A stretch of 64,000 bases of DNA from Lentisphaerae bacterium GWF2_45_14 (GCA_001804785.1 MHBG01000064.1:17894-81893); one strand, 5' to 3'. Positions 43,071 through 52,601 are shown, counted from the stretch's first letter. Made by a program: numbers and translations. Notes: generated from the sequence alone by a model not told the origin.

Positions 43071-44912
43071 ATGTGCGGTATTTGCGGAATTATAACTGAC
43101 AGAGCTTCCACCGTGGAAGAGTCGCGAATCCTCGAAATGATGCGCCTGATGAAGCACAGGGGGCCGGACGATCAGGGCGTTTTTACGGAAAAAAATGTCG
43201 GGCTGGGACATGTGCGGTTGAGCATCCTCGACCTTTCCACAGCCGGTCGTCAGCCTATGGTTTCGGATGATGGGCGCTGGGTGCTAGTCTTCAACGGCGA
43301 AATATATAACTATATTGAGATAAGGGAAAAGCTCCGCGGCAGGTTTAATTTTAAAACGGGGACAGACTCGGAAGTACTTCTCAATGCATATATTATGTGG
43401 GGCGAATCCTGCCTCGATCATTTCAACGGGATGTTTGCCTTTGCTGTATATGACAGGCACGAGAACTCGATTTTTGCGGCCAGAGACCGTTTCGGGATAA
43501 AGCCCTTTTACTATTCTCACAGTTCTGAGTCTTTTATTTTCGCATCTGATATTCCATCCGTTCTTTCAGCAATGCCGAATAAGCCCGAACCTGACAATCA
43601 GACGGTCTACGATTATCTCGCCTTCGACAGGGTATGTCATACGGAACAAACTTTCTTCAAGGGAGTTAAAAAACTCCAGCACGGACATTGTCTGTCTTTG
43701 AAAAAGGGACAGCTTTCCATCCGCCGCTGGTACAGCCTTCCTGATTCCCTGAAAAAGCCCTTCAGCGGCCCTGATGAATTGAGAGAATCTCTTGAAGATG
43801 CCGTGGCATTAAGGCTTCGGAGCGATGTGCCTGTAGGCGCCTGTTTGAGTGGAGGCCTTGATTCTTCAGCGATAGTATCCATCATGTTGGACAAGTTTCA
43901 GCGGCATGACCTCAATACATTTTCCGCCGTTTACGAGCGGGGAATGCGCGGCGACGAGACTCCTTTTATAATGGAATATAAGGATTCCGTTAAAAACATG
44001 TTTTTTTCAAGGCCTTCTGCGGAAGGTCTTTATGCTGATATGGACAGGCTTTTTTCCGCGCATTCCGAGCCAATCCCGGGTACGTCAGCCTATGCTGAAT
44101 TCAAAGTCATGGAGACGGCGAAGGAGCACGTGACCGTTATATTGAACGGGCAGGGTGCCGATGAGGAAATGGCCGGCTATCACTACTTTTTCGGGATGCT
44201 TTATAAAGAGCTTTTTACCAGTCTAAAGTGGGTGCGCATGATAAATGAGATGCTGGCTTATCGGAGTCGGCATAAATCTTTTCTCGGTCTTGCGGCCTTC
44301 GCATATTTTATGATGCCTGGGTTTTTGAAAAACCTTGCAGCGGTGCGCGGCAAAGGATATATAAAAAGAGACTTCAAAAACTCTTTCAGTGGTTCCGACG
44401 CCATTGTGAACGAACTTTACGGGACAGCGTCTCTGCATGACTGCCTTTTGCAGCATTTCGAGCATAAGCTCGAACACCATCTTATATGGGGCGACCGCAG
44501 TTCCATGTGGTTTTCTCTCGAGCTCAGATTTCCTTTCCTGGACTACCGTTTCGTGGAAAGGGTGTTTTCTCTCACGAGCGGCGATATTATAAAATCTGGC
44601 GAGACAAAGCATATTTTCAGAGAAGCCATGAAAGGCGTTATTCCCGAGGTGCTTAGAAAGAGGCAGGACAAGGTGGGATTTTCCACTCCTGAGGATGAAT
44701 GGTTCAGGCGGCCCGAGTTCCGCAATATGATAGAGGATATCCTGAGTTCGAGTCATTTCGCCGGGTTGGGCTATATTGATCCCGCAGCAGCCCGCGCTTT
44801 ATACCGTGAACATCTTAGCGGCAAACGCGATATTTCCAGAGAAATATGGAAGTGGGTGAATCTCGACAAATGGTCCGCGAAATACTTGAAAGGACAATCT
44901 GATGGCGCTTAA
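43071..44912 (+). CDS. asnB: AsnB-type glutamine-hydrolysing amidotransferase (copy 2)
   Basis: This second 613-residue class II amidotransferase/asparagine synthase has Cys2 (MCGICGII), MKHRGPDDQGVF, FNGEIYNYIEI, the PP-loop DVPVGACLSGGLDSSAIVS (about 254-272) and NGQGADEEMAGYHYFF. It is clearly divergent from copy 1 (34897), so the two probably act on different carboxylates. The C-terminus (RKRQDKVGFSTPEDEWFRRPEF) is typical of loci-linked AsnB proteins. AGGA is upstream. Its last 11 bases overlap the glycosyltransferase start. Confidence 0.88.
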   Translation: MCGICGIITDRASTVEESRILEMMRLMKHRGPDDQGVFTEKNVGLGHVRLSILDLSTAGRQPMVSDDGRWVLVFNGEIYNYIEIREKLRGRFNFKTGTDSEVLLNAYIMWGESCLDHFNGMFAFAVYDRHENSIFAARDRFGIKPFYYSHSSESFIFASDIPSVLSAMPNKPEPDNQTVYDYLAFDRVCHTEQTFFKGVKKLQHGHCLSLKKGQLSIRRWYSLPDSLKKPFSGPDELRESLEDAVALRLRSDVPVGACLSGGLDSSAIVSIMLDKFQRHDLNTFSAVYERGMRGDETPFIMEYKDSVKNMFFSRPSAEGLYADMDRLFSAHSEPIPGTSAYAEFKVMETAKEHVTVILNGQGADEEMAGYHYFFGMLYKELFTSLKWVRMINEMLAYRSRHKSFLGLAAFAYFMMPGFLKNLAAVRGKGYIKRDFKNSFSGSDAIVNELYGTASLHDCLLQHFEHKLEHHLIWGDRSSMWFSLELRFPFLDYRFVERVFSLTSGDIIKSGETKHIFREAMKGVIPEVLRKRQDKVGFSTPEDEWFRRPEFRNMIEDILSSSHFAGLGYIDPAAARALYREHLSGKRDISREIWKWVNLDKWSAKYLKGQSDGA

Positions 44913-45993
44913 AGTAGCCTTTGTCGCCGGATACTGTCCTATAAAGCTTCCCCAGAAGCTGGGGCCGCTTCACGCTCTTGAAGAAGTTGAGTCAATTGAT
45001 CTTTTCATCAAGAGAAGGTACGAAGACTCCGATATTCCGAAACTCAGGTGGGTCTATATCCCTGGTTTCTTCGGGATTGCGGTTTTTCAGGAGCTCGCCC
45101 GCCTTGTTATACTGCTTGCCTCCGCACGGAAATATGATCTTATAATAGCTTGTCACCAGACCTATCATGGAGTGTGGGCATGGCTTGCTGGGAAGTTGTG
45201 GAGCAAGCCGGTAATCCAGATGGTCATTACTGACGTGGACTGGGTCCATGCGAAATTTTTTCCGTCGATAGCGATGCTCGCCGCCGCCGCATGCGGGGTG
45301 AGGGGGCCTGTCGCGGCTGAGAAACTTAGAAAACTCGGCTTCAAGAATCAAATTGAGACGCTTCACAATACAATCAGTACAATGCCGCAGCTCCCTGATG
45401 GTGTTGCCGTGGATAAGATTGAAAAACGCTTTGACCTTTTGGCTGTGGCAAGTTATGCCAAAGAAAAGGACTTACCGTGGATGCTTGAGGTGATGGCTGA
45501 AACAGTCAAGATTATGCCCGGAATAAAGCTGGCGGTAGCGGGCAACGGACAGGAGCCGCTGAAGGCGTTAATCAGGGAGAAATGCCTTGATTCAAATATC
45601 GAGCTTCTAGGGCCTGTTTATGGGAAGGATCTGGCACTTCTTTACAATCAGAGCAGAGCGTTTATAATGACTTCCGAGACGGAAGGCCTTCCTATGGTGG
45701 TGTTGGAGGCGTTTGCATTCGGGCTTCCGGTTTTCGTTTCTGACGCTGGTGAGCTTTCATGGCTTGTCAGAGACGGCATTGACGGAAGAGTCATACACCA
45801 CGGGAACACCTCAAAAATGTCCGAATCTTTGATTGACGCATTTAAAGATTTGGCTATATTGGATAGGATGGGGAAAAATGCGCAATCGCGTTTTGAGATT
45901 CTTTCGTCGGAGTTTTCTACGGAGCGCATAAGCGAATGCTGGAAGCGTCTTATTGACGCGGCCCTCAAGAACAATGGAGAGCTTAAGAAATGA
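44902..45993 (+). CDS. GT4-family glycosyltransferase
   Basis: This 363-residue GT-B glycosyltransferase has an N-terminal acceptor half (KVAFVAGYCPIKLPQKLGPLHALEE) and a C-terminal donor-binding half with VASYAKEKDLPWMLEVM, LAVAGNGQEPLKALI, ELLGPVYGKDLALLYNQSRAFIMTSETEGLPMVVLEAFAFGLPVFVSD. The E(x7)E signature of GT4 enzymes is visible as ETEGLPMVVLEA. It most likely adds one sugar from a nucleotide donor to the growing glycan on the cytoplasmic face. It is the only clear classical glycosyltransferase in the locus besides the DUF354 protein. Confidence 0.88.
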   Translation: MALKVAFVAGYCPIKLPQKLGPLHALEEVESIDLFIKRRYEDSDIPKLRWVYIPGFFGIAVFQELARLVILLASARKYDLIIACHQTYHGVWAWLAGKLWSKPVIQMVITDVDWVHAKFFPSIAMLAAAACGVRGPVAAEKLRKLGFKNQIETLHNTISTMPQLPDGVAVDKIEKRFDLLAVASYAKEKDLPWMLEVMAETVKIMPGIKLAVAGNGQEPLKALIREKCLDSNIELLGPVYGKDLALLYNQSRAFIMTSETEGLPMVVLEAFAFGLPVFVSDAGELSWLVRDGIDGRVIHHGNTSKMSESLIDAFKDLAILDRMGKNAQSRFEILSSEFSTERISECWKRLIDAALKNNGELKK

Positions 45994-47228
45994 AAAGTAA
46001 GAAAAGATTAGGCATATGGAAAAAGATGCTATTTGCACTTGTTCCAATTTTGGTATTTCTTCTTATCCTGGAGCTTGGCGCAAGGGTTGTATGCGCCGGG
46101 CGCTTCGCCCAATATAATACATCGATAGCGATACAGGGGAATTCTCGTTGGGACAAGGATATTCTTACAGCGTGGAAAAATCGGGAGGGTTATCTGGAGT
46201 ATGATGATTCCTCTCAGTATAATGAATACGGCATGCGTGTCAAACCCGGTGAATTTAAAATGCCGCCCAAAGAAAAGAACGATTTCTGGGTTTTCCTTTT
46301 TGGCGGATCGGCAATAGCCGGCATGGGCTCTAATCAGGACGGTCAATGGCTTAAGATAACAGGAGTTCCCACGCACAGTATTGAGAATTCTATTGACGGA
46401 CAGCTCGAAAAAATTCTTAAGAAGTCTATGCCCGGCAGGAATGTCAGAGTATTTAATGCGGCCGTCTCGGCGGGAAACATAATTCAGAGCCGTATGAATT
46501 ATGAGAAGTTGAAGTACTTGAATCCCGACTGGATTGTTTCTATGGATGGAGTGAATGATTTGCATTCCCTTAAAGAAGGTGAAAATCCGTATAAAATACT
46601 TTTCGACAGCTGGGACGCTCACCCTATCTATAAATTCCCCTACAGGCAGTGCCGCTGGCTTATGCGCAATTCGGCCCTGGCATTCCTGGTCGGCGAATAT
46701 GTCTTTTTCAAAAGTGGCATAATCAGGAATGCGAAGAATGTAAAACAGGATAGTAATGTATTGGGGTACTGGTTAAATCAGGATAAAGCGAAGAAAGCCG
46801 CAGTGTCCAATGCGAATGCTGACAATCTTCGGGCAGTTGCGTCATTTATGAGAGAGCTGGAGAAGTTCAATAATATCCTGAAATACGACGGGCAAAACTA
46901 TTTGCTGTTGGTACAGCCTCATCTTTCGATGAGGAATCCCGAAAAACTGAAGGATGTCGAACTTGCGGTCTATCATTACAGGCTTTCCACAAATTCTATG
47001 GTTGATCCTTTTATGCCCAGTATTCATGGGGAGACTATTAAGAATTACGCAGAAAATAAAAATGTGGTTTCTATGAATGCCATGCATTCCTGGGATGGCT
47101 GGATCTTTGTCGATTACTGCCATTTCTCCGAACAAGCCAACAAGAGGATAGCGGAGGAAATAGCGTCTTTTATTCTCAGCGGCGGCAAACAGGATATTTT
47201 TAAGGAAACAAAAGCAGGAAAGCAATGA
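45990..47228 (+). CDS. Membrane-anchored SGNH-fold protein (possible glycan O-acyl esterase/transferase)
   Basis: The 412-residue protein has a single N-terminal membrane anchor (LFALVPILVFLLILELGARVV, about 14-34), so the rest is probably periplasmic. SGNH blocks are intact: block I FLFGGSAIAGMG with Ser, block II NAAVSAGNIIQS, block III SMDGVNDLH with the Asn, and block V DYCHFSEQANKRIAEEI with the DxxH pair. This contrasts with the degenerate SGNH-like protein at 24121. Such proteins often add or remove O-acetyl groups on exported glycans. It overlaps its upstream (ATGA) and downstream (ATGA) neighbours, so it is translated as part of the locus. Confidence 0.75.
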   Translation: MKSKKRLGIWKKMLFALVPILVFLLILELGARVVCAGRFAQYNTSIAIQGNSRWDKDILTAWKNREGYLEYDDSSQYNEYGMRVKPGEFKMPPKEKNDFWVFLFGGSAIAGMGSNQDGQWLKITGVPTHSIENSIDGQLEKILKKSMPGRNVRVFNAAVSAGNIIQSRMNYEKLKYLNPDWIVSMDGVNDLHSLKEGENPYKILFDSWDAHPIYKFPYRQCRWLMRNSALAFLVGEYVFFKSGIIRNAKNVKQDSNVLGYWLNQDKAKKAAVSNANADNLRAVASFMRELEKFNNILKYDGQNYLLLVQPHLSMRNPEKLKDVELAVYHYRLSTNSMVDPFMPSIHGETIKNYAENKNVVSMNAMHSWDGWIFVDYCHFSEQANKRIAEEIASFILSGGKQDIFKETKAGKQ

Positions 47229-49069
47229 ATATATTAGGGGTATCAGCGTTTTATCATGATTCTGCGGCGGCGCTTGTCGTTGACGGCAATATTATAGCGG
47301 CGGCACAAGAAGAACGTTTTACACGAATAAAGCATGATCATAATTTCCCGGAGAAGGCCATTCAGTTTTGCCTCGACTACGCAAAAATAAGTAAGAAAGA
47401 TATAGACTATGTTGTGTTCTATGATAAGCCGCTCCTGAAGTTCGACCGGCTTCTCGAAACATACATAGCCTTCGCCCCGCGCGGATTCCTTTCCTTTTCA
47501 ATGGCAATACCCCTGTGGATGAAGCAGAAGCTTTTCATGAAGAGGATGATACGCAGGCATATGACGACTGCCTTTAAGGGAAAGATTATTTTTACCGAGC
47601 ACCATGAATCACACGCCGCAAGCGCGTTCTTTCCTTCACCCTTTGACGACGCGGCTATACTGACGGTCGACGGTGTCGGAGAGTGGGCTTCAGCCAGTAT
47701 TGGCCATGGAAACGGGAATAAAATTAAACTCTTGAAGGAAATGCATTTTCCGCATTCGCTGGGACTCCTTTATTCAGCTTTTACCTACTACACGGGCTTC
47801 AGAGTGAATTCCGGAGAATATAAGCTCATGGGGCTGGCTCCCTATGGAAAGCCTGTTTACGCCGACCTGATAAAGGAAAAGCTCATTAGGATAGGCGATG
47901 ACGGCTCTATATGGATGGATATGAGCTATTTCAATTACTGCCAGGGCCTTACGATGACATCATCAAAATTCCACGACCTCTTCGGAAGCCCACCTCGGAA
48001 ATCCGAATCTCAAATAACAGAAAAAGAAATGGATATAGCCTCTTCAATTCAGAAAGTTACGGAAGAGTGCATGTTGAAAATGGCCCGTCACGCCAGAGAG
48101 CTAACCGGCAGCAGAAACCTCTGCATGGCAGGTGGCGTGGCTTTGAATTGCGTGGCTAACGGGAAAATACAGAGAGAAGGTATTTTTGAAAATATATGGA
48201 TACAACCAGCAGCAGGAGACGCCGGAAGCGCTCTCGGCGCGGCATTGTTCCTCTGGCACCAGCTTCTTGAACAGGAACGGAAACCCATCGGCAAAACTGA
48301 TTCCCAGAAAGGGTCTCTGCTCGGCCCGGAATTCGAAAACAGCAAAATCAGGGACTTCCTCGACAAAAATGAAATTGTTTATGAATTCGCGGAGGACAAA
48401 GAACTTGTCGATAGAGTTTCAACTTATATAGCGGATGAAAAGGTCATAGGCTGGTTTTACGGGAGAATGGAATTCGGACCCAGAGCGCTTGGCGCACGTT
48501 CCATAATAGGTGATGCCAGAAGCGAAAAAATGCAGTCCGTAATGAACCTCAAAATCAAATACCGCGAGTCATTCCGTCCTTTTGCCCCATGTGTGCTGAA
48601 GGAGGATTGCGATAAATATTTCGACCTTGACTGTGAATCTCCGTATATGCTGATTGTCGCTCCGGTGAAGGAAGACTGCCGCATTGCCCTTTCTGAGGAG
48701 CAGAAGCGAATTATGAGAGAGGAACCCGATATATGCAAAAGGGTCAATATCTCAAGGTCGACGCTTCCGGCCATAACCCATATCGACTATTCAGCCAGAG
48801 TACAGACCATTGATTCCGAAAGACACGGCGTTTTCTATGATCTGATTCAGAGCTTCAAGCAGAAGACAGGCTCCTCTGTGATAATTAATACAAGCTTCAA
48901 TATCAGAGGCGAGCCGATTGTGTGCTCGCCGCAGGATGCGTTCAGGTGTTTTATGAACACTGAAATGGATGTTTTGGTATTGGGCAACTGCATCCTGATG
49001 AAGGAGAAGCAGTCTGCTGCCGCACAGGAAAGTATCCAAAAATATAAAAAATCTTTTAAACTGGACTGA
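47225..49069 (+). CDS. NodU/CmcH-family carbamoyltransferase
   Basis: This 614-residue O-carbamoyltransferase begins MNILGVSAFYHDSAAALVVDG and carries EHHESHAASAFFPSPFDDAAILTVDGVGE (about 118-146), GGVALNCVANGKI and the C-terminal-domain motif FGPRALGARSIIGDAR (about 417-432), with NTSFNIRGEPIVCSPQDAFRCF late. The family (NodU, TobZ, CmcH) forms carbamoyl-adenylate and carbamoylates hydroxyls on sugars or antibiotics. Here the target is presumably a locus sugar. It is followed by SxtJ-like and DUF5989 small membrane proteins, a recurrent trio whose joint role is not established. Confidence 0.93.
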   Translation: MNILGVSAFYHDSAAALVVDGNIIAAAQEERFTRIKHDHNFPEKAIQFCLDYAKISKKDIDYVVFYDKPLLKFDRLLETYIAFAPRGFLSFSMAIPLWMKQKLFMKRMIRRHMTTAFKGKIIFTEHHESHAASAFFPSPFDDAAILTVDGVGEWASASIGHGNGNKIKLLKEMHFPHSLGLLYSAFTYYTGFRVNSGEYKLMGLAPYGKPVYADLIKEKLIRIGDDGSIWMDMSYFNYCQGLTMTSSKFHDLFGSPPRKSESQITEKEMDIASSIQKVTEECMLKMARHARELTGSRNLCMAGGVALNCVANGKIQREGIFENIWIQPAAGDAGSALGAALFLWHQLLEQERKPIGKTDSQKGSLLGPEFENSKIRDFLDKNEIVYEFAEDKELVDRVSTYIADEKVIGWFYGRMEFGPRALGARSIIGDARSEKMQSVMNLKIKYRESFRPFAPCVLKEDCDKYFDLDCESPYMLIVAPVKEDCRIALSEEQKRIMREEPDICKRVNISRSTLPAITHIDYSARVQTIDSERHGVFYDLIQSFKQKTGSSVIINTSFNIRGEPIVCSPQDAFRCFMNTEMDVLVLGNCILMKEKQSAAAQESIQKYKKSFKLD

Positions 49070-49077
49070 TTATAAAA

Positions 49078-49527
49078 ATGATAAATCCTTTTTCTGAAAT
49101 AAACTGGACCCCTGATAAAGATGCGGTCCATAGGTTTGGCAAATCTATGTTGATTGGATTCCCGTGTTTGGCCCTGCTTTTTTTAGCGGTTTCCGTTTGC
49201 CGGGGAATTCCTCTTTCTCATGCGCTGATCTTTCCAATATCCTTGACTGTCGCCGGAATATTAATATGGACGATTGCGGCCAACGCTCCGCGCCTTGCTC
49301 TTGTTTTTTACTATCCGTGGTTTTTTCTTGCCGCATGCATAGGATTTTTCCTCTCTAATTTGCTTCTGGTCATATTTTATTACTTGATATTTTCGGGAAT
49401 TGCCGTTATTGTCCGCTCTCTGACCTCCAGAGATCCGTTGTCCTTAAAATATAAGGAAGGACAAAATTCCTGGTGGGTGGAACATAAGAGTCATTCCGAC
49501 TTGAAGAGATATTTTAAACAATACTGA
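49078..49527 (+). CDS. SxtJ-like small membrane protein
   Basis: This 149-residue protein has about four hydrophobic segments (near 25-45, 50-70, 78-95 and 98-118) and a short hydrophilic tail (YKEGQNSWWVEHKSHSDLKRYFKQY). The start (MINPFSEINWTPDKDAVHRFG) and the pattern fit the SxtJ family, named from saxitoxin clusters, where it neighbours a carbamoyltransferase as here. Its function is unknown; a membrane tether for the carbamoyltransferase or for its substrate is a hypothesis. It is eight bases after the carbamoyltransferase. Confidence 0.75.
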   Translation: MINPFSEINWTPDKDAVHRFGKSMLIGFPCLALLFLAVSVCRGIPLSHALIFPISLTVAGILIWTIAANAPRLALVFYYPWFFLAACIGFFLSNLLLVIFYYLIFSGIAVIVRSLTSRDPLSLKYKEGQNSWWVEHKSHSDLKRYFKQY

Positions 49528-49543
49528 ACACAGAGTGCGATTT

Positions 49544-49741
49544 ATGGCTGAAAAAGAAAATAAAGACAATGGATTTGAAAGCCTTGACGAAGATCAAAAT
49601 ATCGTTTCTGAATTCTGGTCTTTTATGAAGGAGAACAAGAAGTTCTGGCTTATTCCTATTATTGTCATATTGCTTGTAATGGGACTTCTGATTCTTTTTG
49701 GCGGAACGAGCGCAGCTCCCTTCATTTACGCACTTTTCTAA
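49544..49741 (+). CDS. DUF5989 family single-pass membrane protein
   Basis: This 65-residue protein has an acidic N-terminus, the segment IVSEFWSFMKENKKFWLIP, one transmembrane helix (IIVILLVMGLLILFG) and the signature ending GTSAAPFIYALF of DUF5989. Family members are typically about 50 residues and sit beside SxtJ and NodU-type carbamoyltransferases; the extra acidic start here is unusual. I chose ATG 49544 over a GTG three codons upstream; neither has a strong ribosome site. It is the last gene of the glycan locus; a 158-base gap with no clear terminator precedes miaA. Confidence 0.75.
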   Translation: MAEKENKDNGFESLDEDQNIVSEFWSFMKENKKFWLIPIIVILLVMGLLILFGGTSAAPFIYALF

Positions 49742-49899
49742 TTCTACTGCCCTTGTATGCGCATCCGGCTGTTTTGTAGTTCTTTAGGAAAAAGCCTGAT
49801 TAACGGGTAATGGATTAGGTGTCCTCAAGGTGTCTTGGCCGAATTGAAAAATGCAGCCGACCGTATTATCTTCAGTCCTTTGAAGAGAAGAAAATTTAA

Positions 49900-50811
49900 G
49901 TGAAAAACAATTTAGATACAGTTGTGATAATGGGGCCGACCGCTTCGGGGAAAAGCGATCTTGCATTTCGCTTTGCGCTCGAACACGTAGGGGAGATTAT
50001 AAGTGCCGATTCCATGCAGGTTTACAGGGGACTCGATATCGGGACGGCCAAGCCTTCCGCCGAAGAGCGCCGCCTGGTACCACACCACATGCTTGATATT
50101 CTCGACATTTCAGAACCGCTCGATGTCTATAGATACGTTGAGAGTGCCGGGAAATGTGTAAATGATATATCTGTGAGGGGGCACATTCCTGTAATCTGTG
50201 GCGGAACGGGCTTTTACATACGATCTCTCCTTTACGGACTTGACCCGCTTCCCGGCGATCATGCCCTGAGAAAAGAACTCGATGCCCTCTACGATAACGA
50301 GGAGAGTTTTGAGGAACTCAAAAAAATAATGTTGGAAAAAGACTCTGTCTCACTTAATAAATGGAACTCTCACCGCCGCAAGCTGATAAGGGCTCTTGAG
50401 GTTTTTACGATTACGGGAAAGTCCATCACGGAACTTCAGTCCGCCCCTTCAAGTGTTCCGCGCTTTCCTGTCAGGCAGTTTGTACTTTCGTGGGAGCGGG
50501 AGGAGCTTAAAAAGAGAATTGCCGGGCGTACCGAAAAGATGTTGTCCTCCGGCTGGATAGAAGAAGCAGCGTCAATGATTTCAAAAGGGCTTTTAAATAC
50601 ACCGACAGCCCACCAGGCGTTGGGGTACAGGCAGATAGCTGAATTCATCGAAGGCAGGATTACGCGCATGGAACTTGCCGGGAGAATAGCGACTGCGACA
50701 TGGCAGTACGCACGACGCCAGATAACATGGTTCAAGACCAAGCACCCCGGCTCGAAAATAGTCAACATGCCATGCAATTACACGCAATTCATAGATAATT
50801 TCACTCCATAA
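49900..50811 (+). CDS. miaA: tRNA dimethylallyltransferase
   Basis: MiaA adds the isopentenyl group to A37 of tRNAs reading UNN codons. The 303 residues show the P-loop IMGPTASGKSDL (about 11-22), the substrate motif ISADSMQVYRGLDIGTAKPS (DSMQVY), PHHMLDI, CGGTGFYIRSLL, the family block HRRKLIRALEV and the C-terminal ATWQYARRQITWFK. Start is GTG at 49900. It is followed by the pyrophosphatase-like gene after 12 bases and is probably co-transcribed with it. Confidence 0.96.
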   Translation: MKNNLDTVVIMGPTASGKSDLAFRFALEHVGEIISADSMQVYRGLDIGTAKPSAEERRLVPHHMLDILDISEPLDVYRYVESAGKCVNDISVRGHIPVICGGTGFYIRSLLYGLDPLPGDHALRKELDALYDNEESFEELKKIMLEKDSVSLNKWNSHRRKLIRALEVFTITGKSITELQSAPSSVPRFPVRQFVLSWEREELKKRIAGRTEKMLSSGWIEEAASMISKGLLNTPTAHQALGYRQIAEFIEGRITRMELAGRIATATWQYARRQITWFKTKHPGSKIVNMPCNYTQFIDNFTP

Positions 50812-50823
50812 CTAGAGGTTAAT

Positions 50824-52596
50824 TTGAAAAACCAGATGATATCACAGCCAAGATGGAAGATAGAGCTTTCAAGCACAACCGTTCCTGAAAACGGCAGACG
50901 CGGAAAATCAGCAAAAGAAGCTGGCGATTCCATAAAGACAATAATTATAGGACATAAGAATCCCGACACCGACAGCATTGCTTCGGCGCATGCCTACGCC
51001 GAGCTTAAGAAGATGCTCGGAATGAAAAACGTCTCAGCCGCATGTCCTGGCCTGCCCACTGAAAAAACCCGCTTTCTTTTTAAGAAGTTCGCGGTGCCGC
51101 TGCCCCCTGTACTGGAAGACGTTTATCCGCGAGTGAGGGATATATCTACAAGTTCTTTTGTGTCAGCTAGTTCTGAGTCAACACTGATGGATGCCCTCGA
51201 GCTTCTCCAGTCATCACGGCAGATCCGGATACCCGTTGTTGAACAGTCAGTCCGCTTTTTCGGCATGATAAGCCTCTTCGACCTTGCCGGTAAATTTCTC
51301 CAGAAGCCGGAAAATCCTCAGGGCAGACATTCCATTAACGGCAGCTTGATAAGCAGGGAAGTCACCACGTCGGTGAAGCTTGTTGCTAAGTCACTAAACG
51401 CCAAAGTGATATGCTCAAAAAATATCGATTCTCTCAATACGTATGACGTTTACGTGGGGGCGATGAGTGAGAAAAAACTCCGTTCAATCATTAAGAAGAA
51501 AAGGAGAAACAGGCTTGCCCTCGTTGTCGGCGACAGGGACGATATACAATCTCTCGCCGTGGAAACAGGCGTTCCGCTCATGATTGTTACCGGGAATTCG
51601 GACGTCCCGCCCGAGCTTGCCATGAAAGCCGAATCGAAAGGAATCTCAATACTGCAAACCCCTTTTGATTCAGCATCTTCCATCAGAAGACTCAAGTTCA
51701 GCCTACCCGTTAATCTGATTTTGCAGGATAATTCACTGACATTCTCGGCGGACGAGAAGTTAAGCGATATTTTCGATAAATTGATAAGCGGACCCGATGA
51801 TGTTTTTCCCGTGGTCAGCAAGGATTTGAAGCTGGAAGGCGTATTTACGAAGTTCGACCTTGAAAAAACATCGCCCGTAAACCTTATACTCGTAGACCAT
51901 AACGAGCTTGACCAGGCAATCCCCGGCGCCTATGAAGTTCCGGTTATTGAAATAATAGATCACCATAAACTGGGAATGCCGCAGACGAATGTGCCGGTAA
52001 CCGTTTTTAATGACGTCGTGGGCAGTACCTGCACGCTGGTGTCGGAGCTTTACCGCAAATTCGGAAAACGCCCGCGCCGTCAGACCGCCGGAATACTGAT
52101 GGGCGGAATTATAACAGACACTCTTTGTCTGCGTTCTCCAACATCAACGGAAAGAGACAGTTCCGCACTGAGGTGGCTTTCAAAAATAGCCGATTGCACT
52201 CCGCTGGAGCTTTCAAGCGAAATAATAAGCGCGGGTTCGATTATCGCAGGAATGTCGCCTTCCAACGTGCTTCTTGCCGATAGGAAAGATTACAAGGTCG
52301 GCAATCTTACTGTAGCAATATCTCAGGTGGAGGAATCAGGTTTTGAAAACTTCTCCTCAAGAAAAGATGCGCTGTACAGGGAAATACTGGGAGTTGTGGA
52401 GAAGGAAAATCTTGATTTCTTCGGGCTTCTCGTTACAAACGTTATTCGTGAGACTTCAGTGCTCCTTGCGGCCGGAAAGGAAAACCTTCTAGACAAAGTC
52501 CCGTGGCCGAGGCTTGAAAAGAATCTCTTTGAGTTGGAAGGTGTTCTGAGCAGGAAGAAGCAGCTCCTGCCCAAAATCTTAAGCGCTTTCAACTGA
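50824..52596 (+). CDS. Manganese-dependent inorganic pyrophosphatase with CBS and DRTGG domains
   Basis: This 590-residue family II pyrophosphatase (DHH superfamily) contains inserted regulatory domains: an N-terminal DHH start IIIGHKNPDTDSIASAHAYAE (about 39-59), a first CBS motif (ASSESTLMDALELLQSSRQIRIPVVEQ), a DRTGG-like domain (about 180-280), a second CBS, and the DHH continuation LVDHNELDQAIPGAYEVPVIEIIDHHKLG followed by the DHHA2 C-terminus. CBS/DRTGG versions are regulated by adenine nucleotides in characterised relatives. The start codon is TTG: AGAGG lies five bases before 50824, and the next ATG has no ribosome site. About 35 N-terminal residues precede the usual family start. Confidence 0.9.
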   Translation: MKNQMISQPRWKIELSSTTVPENGRRGKSAKEAGDSIKTIIIGHKNPDTDSIASAHAYAELKKMLGMKNVSAACPGLPTEKTRFLFKKFAVPLPPVLEDVYPRVRDISTSSFVSASSESTLMDALELLQSSRQIRIPVVEQSVRFFGMISLFDLAGKFLQKPENPQGRHSINGSLISREVTTSVKLVAKSLNAKVICSKNIDSLNTYDVYVGAMSEKKLRSIIKKKRRNRLALVVGDRDDIQSLAVETGVPLMIVTGNSDVPPELAMKAESKGISILQTPFDSASSIRRLKFSLPVNLILQDNSLTFSADEKLSDIFDKLISGPDDVFPVVSKDLKLEGVFTKFDLEKTSPVNLILVDHNELDQAIPGAYEVPVIEIIDHHKLGMPQTNVPVTVFNDVVGSTCTLVSELYRKFGKRPRRQTAGILMGGIITDTLCLRSPTSTERDSSALRWLSKIADCTPLELSSEIISAGSIIAGMSPSNVLLADRKDYKVGNLTVAISQVEESGFENFSSRKDALYREILGVVEKENLDFFGLLVTNVIRETSVLLAAGKENLLDKVPWPRLEKNLFELEGVLSRKKQLLPKILSAFN

Positions 52597-52601
52597 TGTT
52601 G

